In this document: piece by piece, positions 14,575 through 22,530 of the stretch
Position numbering within the stretch: the first letter of the stretch is position 1
Layout: every line of letters starts with the position of its first letter
Assembly (NCBI GenBank): GCA_039030125.1
Contig: JBCCEV010000040.1
Span: 1-27,530 of the forward strand
Source: JBCCEV01 sp039030125
GTDB taxonomy: Bacteria; Pseudomonadota; Gammaproteobacteria; Ga0077536
DNA: 27,530 nt
Direction of reading: 5' to 3'
The notes under the pieces: model-generated
Seen by the model: only the letters and a program-made list of their open reading frames with translations
Database searches by the model: none
Told to the model about the DNA's origin: nothing
Program-made: the position numbers and the translations under genes

Positions 14575-15579
14575 TCATCGGGGCGGCGGTGGCCCCCCTT
14601 TCGGCACACAGGCCGTGCTGCTTTGGATTTGCTGACAAGTCCCCTGAATTTTCTCGCGGCGCCCTGGGGGTGAGAATGAGCAGCTACTGCCAACGCTAGT
14701 GCCGGCACAGGCCGACAGGGCTTCCTGCGGAGGACCGGGCGGCCCTCGTCTACTCCCCGTGTGCCGGGGCTGAGTACGCTCACTCGACCCACGCGACTCC
14801 TGCCGGGAAGGCCCGGTCATAAAATCGCGGCTAATGTTCCCCCACAAGCAGCGCGGAAAAAACGGATAAGAATCAGTCGCGAAGTACACGAACTGATCGC
14901 CAAGCTCACCGCCGTTACATTGATCCAGGGAGCCGCTGCCGGCAACATATTCCCAATCTTCAATGTAAGTGCCGTCGTAACGGCCACCCGGGCCCGACGG
15001 CCGCGTTCCTGACTTCAGACGATAACTCGAGCTTTGCTGATCACCATCGTAATGGATTTCGAACCCGTCGGCGGCATAGCCCAACAATGAATCCGGCACA
15101 GCATCGACCAAGTCCGGCGCCACGCCGTGATAGTGATAGAGCCCACGTTCGTCAACGTGCGCGTTGTTTTGATCCATGCCCAGAAGCTCCCGGGCACCCA
15201 AGCCTTCAAGGTTCCACCCTGAACTCGAATCGCGGCTAAAGCCACGCGAGCTCGAAGCATCGTAGTAATCGGCCGTACCGGGGCGAAACTGCACCCCGTT
15301 AACTGCTACCCCGATCGACCCTCTAACGAGTTGCGCGCGAGTGCCCTTTTGTGGCCGCCGCGCAACACACAACTGAATGGATTGTTCGGCAATCGCATTG
15401 GGGTTTCCGGAATTAGGAAATCGGCCGGTATCGTGATCGGGCAATCCGTTGCCGGAGAAACATCTTTGCGTCTCGCTGATTGAAACATTCAGTCGGCTAT
15501 CAGCATTCGCGGCCAGGGCCAAAAATAAAGCGCCGTACACAACCGTGGCGCTACGTAAAAACGTATTCGAATAGCTCAC
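14575..15579 (-). CDS. Exported YHYH domain protein with Cys-rich C-terminus
   Basis: The protein is 334 residues from a GTG at 15579, chosen because AGGAG lies 8 nt upstream and a signal peptide follows directly (FLRSATVVYGALFLALAANA). A longer upstream frame overlaps the preceding gene and lacks a signal. The name-giving motif is YHYH at 148-151 in DERGLYHYHGVAPDL, followed by LLGYAADGFEIHYDGD. The C-terminal part has a spaced Cys pattern (ACAGTSVGSSCSF, GTCQQIQ, ACVP) and a Pro tail (GGPPPP). YHYH proteins are secreted and of poorly known function; the clustered His suggests metal binding. It is the last gene of a minus-strand group with a small membrane protein 11 nt upstream. Confidence 0.85.
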   Translation of the reverse strand: MSYSNTFLRSATVVYGALFLALAANADSRLNVSISETQRCFSGNGLPDHDTGRFPNSGNPNAIAEQSIQLCVARRPQKGTRAQLVRGSIGVAVNGVQFRPGTADYYDASSSRGFSRDSSSGWNLEGLGARELLGMDQNNAHVDERGLYHYHGVAPDLVDAVPDSLLGYAADGFEIHYDGDQQSSSYRLKSGTRPSGPGGRYDGTYIEDWEYVAGSGSLDQCNGGELGDQFVYFATDSYPFFPRCLWGNISRDFMTGPSRQESRGSSERTQPRHTGSRRGPPGPPQEALSACAGTSVGSSCSFSPPGRREKIQGTCQQIQSSTACVPKGGPPPPR

Positions 15580-15590
15580 TAAACCAACTC

Positions 15591-15908
15591 CTATTGTGGT
15601 GGTAACTGTTCGTGGTTGTCGCCACGATCTGACGGCCTCATCGGCATCATGGCCGCCACAAAGCCCACAATCATCGCGATGGCGCCAGCGACAAACATGC
15701 CCCACCAAACTAATGAATCGACACCACCTGCACTAACGTCATTGCCACCAGTCTCAGCATCAAGCCCTGTCAAGCTTCCCAGACAGGCACCGAGCACAAG
15801 CAGGAACCCGATCAACAAAATTGCGCGCGCGTTATTGCTGGTTCCCTGTCGAAAAAAAATCAAAATGGCGGTGATTACCGCAATCAGCAACAACAGAGCG
15901 GGAGACAT
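15591..15908 (-). CDS. Small integral membrane protein (unknown function)
   Basis: A 105-residue protein with about three hydrophobic segments: LLLLIAVITAILIFF (about 5-19), ILLIGFLLVLGACLGSL (about 30-46) and LVWWGMFVAGAIAMIVGFVA (about 66-85). An acidic, Gly-rich loop (LDAETGGNDVSAGGVD) sits between the second and third, and the C-terminal tail is hydrophilic. The second segment contains LVLGAC, which resembles a lipobox, but it is internal rather than near the N-terminus. AAGGAA lies upstream of the ATG. The stop is 11 nt before the GTG of the YHYH gene, so the two are likely co-translated. I recognise no family. Confidence 0.75.
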   Translation of the reverse strand: MSPALLLLIAVITAILIFFRQGTSNNARAILLIGFLLVLGACLGSLTGLDAETGGNDVSAGGVDSLVWWGMFVAGAIAMIVGFVAAMMPMRPSDRGDNHEQLPPQ

Positions 15909-16027
15909 TCACACATTTCCTTACAACGTCGGCGTTTCGAGTTCGAGCTTGATAGTAACCCTTTCGACCATCGCGTTGCGTTGCGCTACGTGCTGAGTGA
16001 TTGGCCTCCGCGGCTCCATTGTAGGCC

Positions 16028-16558
16028 CTAGCGTCGCTGGTCAGGCAAATAGAGGATGCGGATTTTCGCGCTCTGGCCTTCGATAACCGCGCGCTCAAAG
16101 CGCGGCGGCAGATAATCCATGCCGTTGGAATATCCGTAACCCTCCGTCGGTCGCTGGCCCTTGAGATTCATTTGTCCATCGTCGTTCTCGTCATGAAAGG
16201 CCATCAAGGCGAAAGGACCGTTGCCGACCACCGCCACATCGAGCGCAACAGATTCGCGGCTGGCCGACGCCTGTCCAAATCCCACTGCAAGTTCAGGATT
16301 ACCAGCGCGATAGGTGACCTCATCATTGAACGCAAAAACGAATAATTTCCCGGCGTCGTTACGGATACCCGATACCGTCACTTCGATGCTCGCCACCGCA
16401 CCTGAAGGGCGGCCTGCGGGGGGGCTGCTATGACGGTCGTACCTGCTTGAGGGGCTGTCATCCATTTCGGAGAACAATTCGACCAGGTCATCGTCGGCCG
16501 CTACCGCCCCACCCCATAAAAAAGCGACGAACAGCCACTGTAGCTTGGCCAAGCTCAC
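16028..16558 (-). CDS. Exported DUF2141 domain protein
   Basis: A 176-residue protein with an N-terminal signal peptide (LQWLFVAFLWGGAVAA), a Ser/Pro/Asp-rich linker (about 30-52), and a DUF2141 domain from about 55 on. The domain shows IEVTVSGIRNDAGKLFVFAFN, then NGPFALMAFHDENDDGQMNL (113-132), which has a calcium-loop-like Asp/Asn cluster, and ends in strands (AKIRILYL). DUF2141 proteins are secreted beta-sandwich proteins of unknown function. The start is a GTG placed directly after the TAG of the methyltransferase gene, so translation is probably coupled. A 119-bp gap separates it from the small membrane protein gene downstream. Confidence 0.85.
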   Translation of the reverse strand: MSLAKLQWLFVAFLWGGAVAADDDLVELFSEMDDSPSSRYDRHSSPPAGRPSGAVASIEVTVSGIRNDAGKLFVFAFNDEVTYRAGNPELAVGFGQASASRESVALDVAVVGNGPFALMAFHDENDDGQMNLKGQRPTEGYGYSNGMDYLPPRFERAVIEGQSAKIRILYLPDQRR

Positions 16559-17368
16559 CTATGGCGTCGCCAGAATTTCACCATGAACAATATTGAACCA
16601 CGCATTCGGATCTGCAACCCACGTTTGCCAACCGTCTGAGATCCATTGCAGTTCCTCGCGATCAGCGAAGCCGCGTTCGAGCGCTTGGGTGGCGACCGAC
16701 GAGCTTAATATCCGCTGCGACCAAGTGCCGCCCCACCACGCGCGATTTTCAGCAGTAGCAAAACACCAAACGCTAGCGGACGGGGCGACTTTGGAAAAAC
16801 CCGCGTCGTTCGCCCAATGTTGCAACCGTCGCCCGGCATCAGGGTAGGCATCGTTGCTTTCAGCCACTTGGAAATATAGCGCCAACCAACGCACCAACTC
16901 CGGCATCTCTGGCCAAAATCGAATCGTGCCGTAATCAGCGTCGCGGATCGCCACGACCCCGTTCGATTTACACACCCTGCGCATTTCCTTTAGTGCATCG
17001 AGCGGTGCGCTCAAATGCTGAAGCACTTGATGAGCGTGGACTACTTCGAAAGTCTCATTCGCGTAGCCTAGGTTGTAGACGTCACCAAGCTCGACCTGGA
17101 CATTCGCTGCGCCAGCATCCTGCAGACCCTGGTGCGCGATATCGACCACCGATTGTTGCGGCTCAATAGCGGTCACAACGCCAGGGTCTATTAAGCGCGC
17201 CAAATCGGCGGTCAAGGTCGCGGGGCCGCAACCGACATCGAGCAAACGCGCAACGTCGGTGAGGTGAGCAAGCAAGTAGGCAGCAGAATTTTCCGCGTTA
17301 CGCCAGCGATGCGAATCAAGTACGCTTTGATGGTGACCGTGAGTGTAGGTATCGCGGGAGGAAGTCAT
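16559..17368 (-). CDS. Class I SAM-dependent methyltransferase
   Basis: A 269-residue methyltransferase. Motif I is LLDVGCGPATL (42-52), the acidic end of strand 2 is in TAIEPQQ (Glu69), LGDVYNLGY follows, and HAHQVLQHL with LKEMRRVCKSNGVVAIRD forms motifs IV-VI. The sequence resembles UbiE/methyltransferase type 11 proteins. The C-terminal half (WPEMPELVRWLALYF, WWGGTWSQRIL) may form the substrate cap; it is rich in Trp. There is no signal peptide, so it acts in the cytoplasm. The substrate is unknown. The next gene (DUF2141) starts immediately after its stop codon. Confidence 0.92.
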   Translation of the reverse strand: MTSSRDTYTHGHHQSVLDSHRWRNAENSAAYLLAHLTDVARLLDVGCGPATLTADLARLIDPGVVTAIEPQQSVVDIAHQGLQDAGAANVQVELGDVYNLGYANETFEVVHAHQVLQHLSAPLDALKEMRRVCKSNGVVAIRDADYGTIRFWPEMPELVRWLALYFQVAESNDAYPDAGRRLQHWANDAGFSKVAPSASVWCFATAENRAWWGGTWSQRILSSSVATQALERGFADREELQWISDGWQTWVADPNAWFNIVHGEILATP

Positions 17369-17461
17369 GCAAGGATCAGCCAGTGATTAATGCCTGACAT
17401 CATCGCACCAATCCGCTTGGCTGGTCACCGCCTACCGCGGCTAGCGAGGGGTATGGAAACA

Positions 17462-17905
17462 CTAATTCCAGATTTCGTAGCGCGACACCCATTCGCCGGA
17501 ATCGTTGCGGTCTAAGACGCGCAACAGGTTTCCCGTGGTTTGAAAATCGGTGCCCCACACACCGGAAATGATGAGCGCCTCGCCACGCAGTTCGCAGGAC
17601 ATCAAATCAAAGCTGTAGTCCGCGAGGTTGGCGATAACCTCCTCTCGTGACCAAAAATCGGCGATTGTGGTATTTCCGACCAAAGTCTCATCGGTGGGCG
17701 GCATAAGGATCGCGCCATGCGCATAAACGCCCGCCAACCTTGAGACTGAAGCTTCTGTGACCGCCGACTCCCAACGGATATTAAACGACTTAGCGATCGC
17801 CTCGATTTCAGGTCGTTGATTGCATGGCGTGATATCTTGCGCCGAGCAGATTATCGATATCGTGGCGCTAACAATGGCGAGCACCGTTTGGATTTCTGTT
17901 TTCAT
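17462..17905 (-). CDS. Exported SnoaL/NTF2-like (DUF4440-type) protein
   Basis: The protein is 147 residues from an ATG at 17905. It starts MKTEIQTVLAIVSATISIIC, a signal peptide with cleavage likely near SAQ. I rejected the longer upstream frame because it overlaps the LysR gene and contains low-complexity Ser/Arg sequence. The rest is an NTF2-like alpha/beta cone: IEAIAKSFNIRWESAVTEA, LAGVYAHGAILMPPTDETLVG and IADFWS. Members of this group are often exported proteins annotated only as SnoaL-like or DUF4440. GGAAA lies about 10 nt before the ATG. It is divergent from the LysR regulator over 118 bp, so the regulator may control it. Confidence 0.82.
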   Translation of the reverse strand: MKTEIQTVLAIVSATISIICSAQDITPCNQRPEIEAIAKSFNIRWESAVTEASVSRLAGVYAHGAILMPPTDETLVGNTTIADFWSREEVIANLADYSFDLMSCELRGEALIISGVWGTDFQTTGNLLRVLDRNDSGEWVSRYEIWN

Positions 17906-18023
17906 CGATTGAGATTTCCTACTACTAAAATTCAGTGGGCACAGCTTAGCTTCTCTGGGTTGGAGACCTAGTAGCGCCAGCGAAATAGATTGTTTCTTGT
18001 CATTCAACAAACCGGCTCTCGTT

Positions 18024-18935
18024 ATGGATAAATTCACGAGCATGCAGCTTTTTCTAGCGGTTGCCCGGCACGGCACCTTCGGTGCGGCAGCCGAAGAGAT
18101 GAATATGTCGCGAGCGATGGCCAGCAAGCGCATTCGTGCGCTCGAAGAAGAGTTGGGTGTACGTTTGTTTGACCGCACCACACGGGCCGCACGACTAACC
18201 GAAGCTGGGGAAGAGTATCAAGCACATCTGATCGAATTCTTTGCCGGGCTCGATGAAGTCGAGGCGAAATTGACCAGTACTTCGGTGGAAGTAAGCGGCA
18301 CACTGAACGTCGCGGCCCCAATTTTTTTTGGCTCGAAGTACGTCTCAGCAATTGTCGCGCGATTCATGGCGCAACATCCGCGTGTTCAGGTCCGATGTGT
18401 CCTCACCGACCGCAGCGTCGATCTGATTGGCGAAGGGATCGATGTCGCGATTCAAATTAGAGACCTTGACGATTCAAGCTTCATCGCCCGCCAGATCGCT
18501 GCCACTCGGATGATCACCTGCGCCTCTGCTCACTACCTTGAGCAGGCAGGGGTGCCCGCAACACCGAGGGAGCTAAAGGACCACCAATGCGTGATCTTTA
18601 ACGAAACCGCCACACGTTTTGACGCGGAATGGACCTTCGCCGCCAATACCCGCGCTGAGCCGATAAGGGTTGCGGGGAATTTCGTCGCCAATGCCGGAGA
18701 AGCCGTTGCCAAAGCCGCCACCGCAGGACAAGGGATAGCGCGACTGCCTGAATATATCGTCGCGAGCGCGATCGAGAAACAGCAGCTAATCCCAATCTTG
18801 GAACAGTTCGAACCGCCACCGCGACCCATTTTTGCCATCTATCCACATCGGAATCTGGTACCGGCAAAGGTCCGCCAATTCCTAGCGTTCGCGACCGATG
18901 CGCTAAAAGAGCGTGGCTTCGGCGTCGAACGCTGA
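18024..18935 (+). CDS. LysR-family transcriptional regulator
   Basis: A 303-residue LysR protein from the ATG at 18024. I rejected the TTG nine codons upstream because MDKFTSMQLFLAVARHGTF is the classic LysR start. The winged-helix DNA-binding domain covers 1-60 (AAEEMNMSRAMASKRIRALEEELGVRLFDRTT), and a substrate-binding domain follows (SGTLNVAAPIFFGSKY, DVAIQIRDLDDSSFIARQI). It binds DNA in the cytoplasm and responds to a small ligand. Its gene is divergent from the SnoaL-like gene; LysR proteins usually act on a divergent neighbour. I could not identify a clear T-N11-A operator with confidence. Confidence 0.93.
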   Translation: MDKFTSMQLFLAVARHGTFGAAAEEMNMSRAMASKRIRALEEELGVRLFDRTTRAARLTEAGEEYQAHLIEFFAGLDEVEAKLTSTSVEVSGTLNVAAPIFFGSKYVSAIVARFMAQHPRVQVRCVLTDRSVDLIGEGIDVAIQIRDLDDSSFIARQIAATRMITCASAHYLEQAGVPATPRELKDHQCVIFNETATRFDAEWTFAANTRAEPIRVAGNFVANAGEAVAKAATAGQGIARLPEYIVASAIEKQQLIPILEQFEPPPRPIFAIYPHRNLVPAKVRQFLAFATDALKERGFGVER

Positions 18936-18979
18936 GAGTTTACAAGCCGTTGCATTTTCCATGCGCCTCCAAGGCTTGA

Positions 18980-19009
18980 TTGACCATCAGGCAATAGCGA
19001 AAATTAAAT
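18980..19009 (+). promoter_or_regulatory. Candidate sigma-70 promoter upstream of the Ser/Thr kinase
   Basis: TTGACC (18980-18985) matches the -35 consensus at 5 of 6 positions, and TTAAAT (19004-19009) matches the -10 consensus at 4 of 6. The spacer is 18 bp. Transcription would begin near 19016, giving a short leader before the GTG at 19046. Confidence 0.4.
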
Positions 19010-19045
19010 GGATATCGAGACGCCAAAATTCTAGGGAAAGATACA

Positions 19046-19927
19046 GTGAGCCATCCGATTCCAATCCTAAGCAGCGGCGAGATTGGCCGTTACCAACTGG
19101 GTGACAAAGCCGGGGAAGGCGCCTCGGGGATCGTGTATCGAGCCTATGATCCCCTCCTCGATCGCGACGTGGCGATTAAACTTGCCCGAACCGAAAAGCT
19201 AGATGCCAACGAACTTGCCGCAGTGATCGCGGAGTTCCGTCATGAGGGAAAGATCGCGGGTAAGTTTGCCCACGAGAACATCGCCACAATTTATGACGTG
19301 GTGAGCGAGGGCGCCCTGAACTATCTGGTTATGGAATATATCCCGGGGCGCTCGCTCGACGACTATATGAAGGCAACCGGACCATTGGATCTCGACGAAG
19401 CACTGATCATTACCTACAAGTGTTGCGTCGGCTTGGCCTATATTCACTACAACGGCGTAATTCATCGCGACATCAAACCAGGTAACGTGATGTACCACCC
19501 GGCCCACGGCATCACAAAACTCATGGATTTCAGTATCGCGCACAAGATCGAGGAGCCTCCCCCGCGCGATACCGGCACGATTGCCTACATGGCACCTGAA
19601 CATTTCGACCACGGTCGCCGGATCTCTTATCTCACCGATATCTTTGCCCTCGGCTCCAGCCTGTACCGGTTGCTGACCGGCGAGTATCCATTTAGCCGTG
19701 ACCATACGGCGTTTCAGATCCTCCATGAAGATCCCAAACCAATGAGTGACTTTCGAGGTGATATCCCCGAGCAAGTCGCAAGCTTGGTCAATCGCGCGAT
19801 GGCGAAATCCGATGACGCCCGCTTTCAGTCCGCCGGCGATTTCGCCTATGAAGTCGAGCGGGTGGCAAATACCCTGTTCCCCGGCGCAAACATCATTGAC
19901 ACCACCGCGCAGTATATGAAGCAGTAG
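19046..19927 (+). CDS. Soluble eukaryotic-like Ser/Thr protein kinase
   Basis: A 293-residue kinase domain with no transmembrane segment or extracellular sensor. The features in order are the Gly loop GEGASGIV (23-30), Lys45 in VAIKLA, Glu67 in EFRHEG, the catalytic loop HRDIKPGNV (140-148), Asp161 in MDFSIA, GTIAYMAPE (177-185) and Asp198 in LTDIF. DFG is DFS here, a change seen in some bacterial kinases and compatible with activity, since Asp161 is kept. The start is a GTG with AGGGAAAG 5 nt upstream. It is followed on the same strand by a sensor kinase and response regulator 173 bp on, suggesting a combined Ser/Thr and His-Asp signalling locus. Its target is unknown. Confidence 0.93.
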   Translation: MSHPIPILSSGEIGRYQLGDKAGEGASGIVYRAYDPLLDRDVAIKLARTEKLDANELAAVIAEFRHEGKIAGKFAHENIATIYDVVSEGALNYLVMEYIPGRSLDDYMKATGPLDLDEALIITYKCCVGLAYIHYNGVIHRDIKPGNVMYHPAHGITKLMDFSIAHKIEEPPPRDTGTIAYMAPEHFDHGRRISYLTDIFALGSSLYRLLTGEYPFSRDHTAFQILHEDPKPMSDFRGDIPEQVASLVNRAMAKSDDARFQSAGDFAYEVERVANTLFPGANIIDTTAQYMKQ

Positions 19928-20100
19928 AACCCTCACTCGCGGCGAACTCGACGCCTGTAGCGCGAATTTAGCTGGTCCTCATCTCCAGTTGCGACAAGCG
20001 CCGACCGGGGAACAGGCAAAATGCCCGAAACAGACCTCGGCATTCGCGCGGCTCCCGGCCACGGTTAGACTTGACGGTATTCAACCCTCGGTCACTTGCT

Positions 20101-21453
20101 ATGCGCCTCACCTACTACCTTCTCAGCCGCGCCGTAGTAACCGGTCTAATCGCCATAGTTTGCGTCGGGCTGTGGACGGTTTACACGACGAGGAATGATA
20201 TGAGCGGCGCATTGACGAGCGCTGCGACATCAATGGAAAGGATCCTGAACCTGCAATCGGTAGGGCTGCTCCAGGGCATCGGCCTTGAGCCTCGTTACAT
20301 TGATTGGTATCCGCTGACGCAGGTATCTCTGCCTGAGGCGACTTGCGTGCGCCTGATCCGCAATCACGTGCACACGCTTCATCGCACCTGTCGGGGACGA
20401 CACTATGTGGCTGAGCAAGCACCGCGTTGGTTCGTGTACCTCTATCAAACCCTGGTCGCAAAACGCCAACCCGTAGTCAGAACAATCGGCAGGCCAAACG
20501 AATCACTGGTGCTTGAAATCGTCACCGATCGTGACGCCGAGCTGACCGTGACGTGGGAGAAACTTGGGGAACTGATTGCGCCAAGCGCATTAGTGATATT
20601 CGTTCTGTGCGCTACCTTGTGGTGGTCCGCGCGCAACGCACTAAGCCCGACCGGCAAGATCATGCGCGGACTGTCCGCGATCGAACAGGGCAACTTTGGC
20701 ATGATCTTAGGCCCCTTTGGCAGCTATGAATTCGATCGTATCGCAACCGCCACCAACCACTTAACCGAGAGCTTGCGGACCGCGCAAAACACACGCATCG
20801 AGTTGACTCGGCAAATCTTTCGTATTCAAGAGGAAGAGCGCCTGGCGATTGCCCACGAATTGCACGATGAATTTGGGCAGCATTTAACGGCGATCAGTGC
20901 TAACGCGGCGTCGCTGCAATCAGCCACAGGTTCTTTTGGCGCGCAGCGAGAACTCGCAAACATTGAGAAGAGCGCACGCCACCTCCACGCGACGTTAAGA
21001 AGTCTGCTCGTTAGGATCAGGCCGTGGGCCGGTGATGCCGACATCAAATCCTGCCTGGTGGCCCTTGCCCGGGAAGTCCGCGAATTGAGTCATCGGCCAC
21101 TGAGAATTGACTTCGCGGATGCACCGCTACCTGAGAGCTTACCCGGCGAGATTAATGAAGCGGTTTACCGAATCGCACAAGAAGCTCTGACCAACGCGAT
21201 TCGTCACAGTAGCGCCCGCGAAATTACGATTGATTTGCGGGTGCAGGATTCGTCAATGCTGGAGCTTGTGATCGCCGACGACGGCGGTGCCTGCGATCTA
21301 ACGAAACTGGAGGGCGGTTTCGGCATCAAAGGTATTCAAGAACGGGTACGGGCGCTAAACGGCGAAACAAGCTTTACCATTAATTCGCGCCACGGCCTGA
21401 CGCTCCACGCGCGCCTGCCGCTGGCGCTGGCGCTGGCAGACAATACACGATGA
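20101..21453 (+). CDS. Sensor histidine kinase (HisKA_3 type, LapD/MoxY-like sensor)
   Basis: A 450-residue membrane sensor kinase from the ATG at 20101, preferred over an upstream TTG because a membrane segment starts right away. The layout is transmembrane helix 1 (about 9-28), a periplasmic domain of about 130 residues, transmembrane helix 2 (about 157-177), a HAMP-like linker, then the dimerisation helix with His252 in IAHELHDEFGQH (the HisKA_3 phosphorylated His). The N-box AQEALTNAIRH (359-369), IADDGG (391-396) and GGFGIKGIQERV (405-416) form the ATP domain. The MoxY-like N-terminal domain is inferred from layout. The last four bases overlap the regulator gene (ATGA). It senses an unknown signal and phosphorylates the partner regulator. 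Confidence 0.92.
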   Translation: MRLTYYLLSRAVVTGLIAIVCVGLWTVYTTRNDMSGALTSAATSMERILNLQSVGLLQGIGLEPRYIDWYPLTQVSLPEATCVRLIRNHVHTLHRTCRGRHYVAEQAPRWFVYLYQTLVAKRQPVVRTIGRPNESLVLEIVTDRDAELTVTWEKLGELIAPSALVIFVLCATLWWSARNALSPTGKIMRGLSAIEQGNFGMILGPFGSYEFDRIATATNHLTESLRTAQNTRIELTRQIFRIQEEERLAIAHELHDEFGQHLTAISANAASLQSATGSFGAQRELANIEKSARHLHATLRSLLVRIRPWAGDADIKSCLVALAREVRELSHRPLRIDFADAPLPESLPGEINEAVYRIAQEALTNAIRHSSAREITIDLRVQDSSMLELVIADDGGACDLTKLEGGFGIKGIQERVRALNGETSFTINSRHGLTLHARLPLALALADNTR

Positions 21454-22145
21454 TCCGCATTGCACTCGTCGACGATCATGCCGTGGTCAGAGAAGGCTAT
21501 CGGTCACTTATTTCCCGGCAACGCGACATGACTGTAACGCTCGAATTCGATAACGCCGCGGCGGCCTACGGCGGTATTTCGGATCACCCAAATATTAATG
21601 TTCTCGTGATGGACATTAATATGCCGGGAGCAAGCGCATTTTCAACCTTACGACGGCTCAAACAGCGATTCCCAAAAATTGCTTCATTGGTTTTCACCAT
21701 GTATGCCAAACCACGCTTTGCTCAGCAATCGTTCAGCGCCGGCGCCGTTGGCTATGTCACCAAATCGAACGAACCCGAGGTTTTACTTCGCGCTATTCGT
21801 GAAGCTGCGGGAGGAAGACGTTACCTAAGCCCCGATATCGCACAATTGCTGGCGTTGGAAAGATTTCAAAACGAGCGCGATGCCATCGATAGCCTGAGCA
21901 ATCGAGAATTCGAGGTGCTGCGACTTTTACTCGAAGGCCGCGATGTCGAATCCATCGCAAGCTCACTCAACATCAGTCCCAAGACCGTAAGAAATTTGCA
22001 CTATTCAATCAAGCGAAAGTTCGGCGTTCGTGACGACATCGAACTGGTGCGCCGAGCGATCAGCCTCGACGTCATCGATTTGCTTGAACTAGGTGCTCAG
22101 TCAAGCGCCGAGGATGGCGCCTTGGAGGTCCGCCCGGCTGAATAA
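21450..22145 (+). CDS. NarL/FixJ-family response regulator
   Basis: A 231-residue two-domain regulator. The receiver domain has Asp8-Asp9 in ALVDDHAVVREG, phosphorylation site Asp55 in LVMDINMPG, Thr83 and Lys105 in GYVTKSNEPEVLL. The LuxR-type HTH is at about 148-192: LSNREFEVLRLLLEGRDVESI, then SLNISPKTVRNLHYSIKRKFGV. A C-terminal extension of about 35 residues ends EVRPAE. Its start overlaps the kinase stop by 4 nt, showing translational coupling and a cognate pair. A 12-bp tandem repeat starts 21 nt after its stop codon. Confidence 0.95.
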   Translation: MIRIALVDDHAVVREGYRSLISRQRDMTVTLEFDNAAAAYGGISDHPNINVLVMDINMPGASAFSTLRRLKQRFPKIASLVFTMYAKPRFAQQSFSAGAVGYVTKSNEPEVLLRAIREAAGGRRYLSPDIAQLLALERFQNERDAIDSLSNREFEVLRLLLEGRDVESIASSLNISPKTVRNLHYSIKRKFGVRDDIELVRRAISLDVIDLLELGAQSSAEDGALEVRPAE

Positions 22146-22530
22146 CCCTCGCTGTGGGATATTCACCTTGGCCCTTGCCTTGGCCCTTGCCTTGGCCCTT
22201 GCCTTGGCCCTTGCCTTGGCCCTTGCCTTGGCCCTTGCCTTGGCCCTTGGCCCACGCTCAGAGCTTGGGAGATGCGATCGAGCGCTTGGCATGACGCCCA
22301 GAGAGCCTCGCGCTTCGGTCTGGCGGTGCCACCGGCAAGCGCAAATCCTGAGGCCGTAGGGCAGCGGTAACCGTTGAAACACAAAATTCGATGTCTTGAG
22401 ATAGCCATCTATTACGGTGAACACGCCTGCTTAAACCTCCGCGCGCGCCGCTCTAGCTGCTTCATGCCGTTATTGGCATTCGTTGTTAGACTAGCGTTTC
22501 AGATTGCCAGGGGCCTTGGGGGGATAACGT
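22146..22530. other. Gene-free 385-bp region with tandem repeat and dyad symmetries
   Basis: No supported gene. It contains the 12-bp repeat (22166-22249), then a GC-rich section with GCGCTTG (22282-22288) and CAAGCGC (22336-22342) able to pair, and between and beyond them short dyads (22324-22334 and CGGTAACCG near 22364-22372). This could be a structured RNA or the 3' end of the regulator mRNA. The last ~100 bp precede the monooxygenase gene, whose SD is a G-rich run before the ATG at 22531. ORFs on both strands here are translations of the repeat. Confidence 0.6.
22166..22249. repeat. 12-bp perfect tandem repeat, 7 copies
   Basis: CCTTGGCCCTTG is repeated seven times without a mismatch (84 bp). 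The plus strand of the array contains no A. Each unit is two similar hexamers (CCTTGG, CCCTTG). It starts 21 nt after the stop of the response regulator gene and reads as Leu-Ala or Ala-Lys-Ala-Arg type repeats in some frames, but none belongs to a credible gene. Perfect copies suggest recent expansion by slippage, so copy number may vary between strains. Confidence 0.95.

Noticed and set aside
15580..15708. Upstream extension of the YHYH protein to an ATG at 15708
   Set aside because: It would overlap the small membrane protein gene and bury the signal peptide; the GTG at 15579 has a good SD.
19199..19936. 245-codon minus-strand ORF opposite the Ser/Thr kinase
   Set aside because: The plus-strand kinase has all catalytic motifs; the antisense frame has no recognisable domain and is a by-product of codon bias.
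22166..22249. CRISPR array
   Set aside because: The units are directly adjacent with no spacers and only 12 bp long; no cas genes are near.
22093..22359. Plus-strand ORF with a long Leu-Ala repeat
   Set aside because: It is a translation of the 12-bp tandem array, overlaps the end of the response regulator in another frame, and has no SD or family resemblance.
22101..22424. Minus-strand ORFs with Ala-Lys-Ala-Arg or Gly-Pro-Arg-Gln repeats
   Set aside because: They also arise from the tandem array read on the other strand; no homologous domain or SD.
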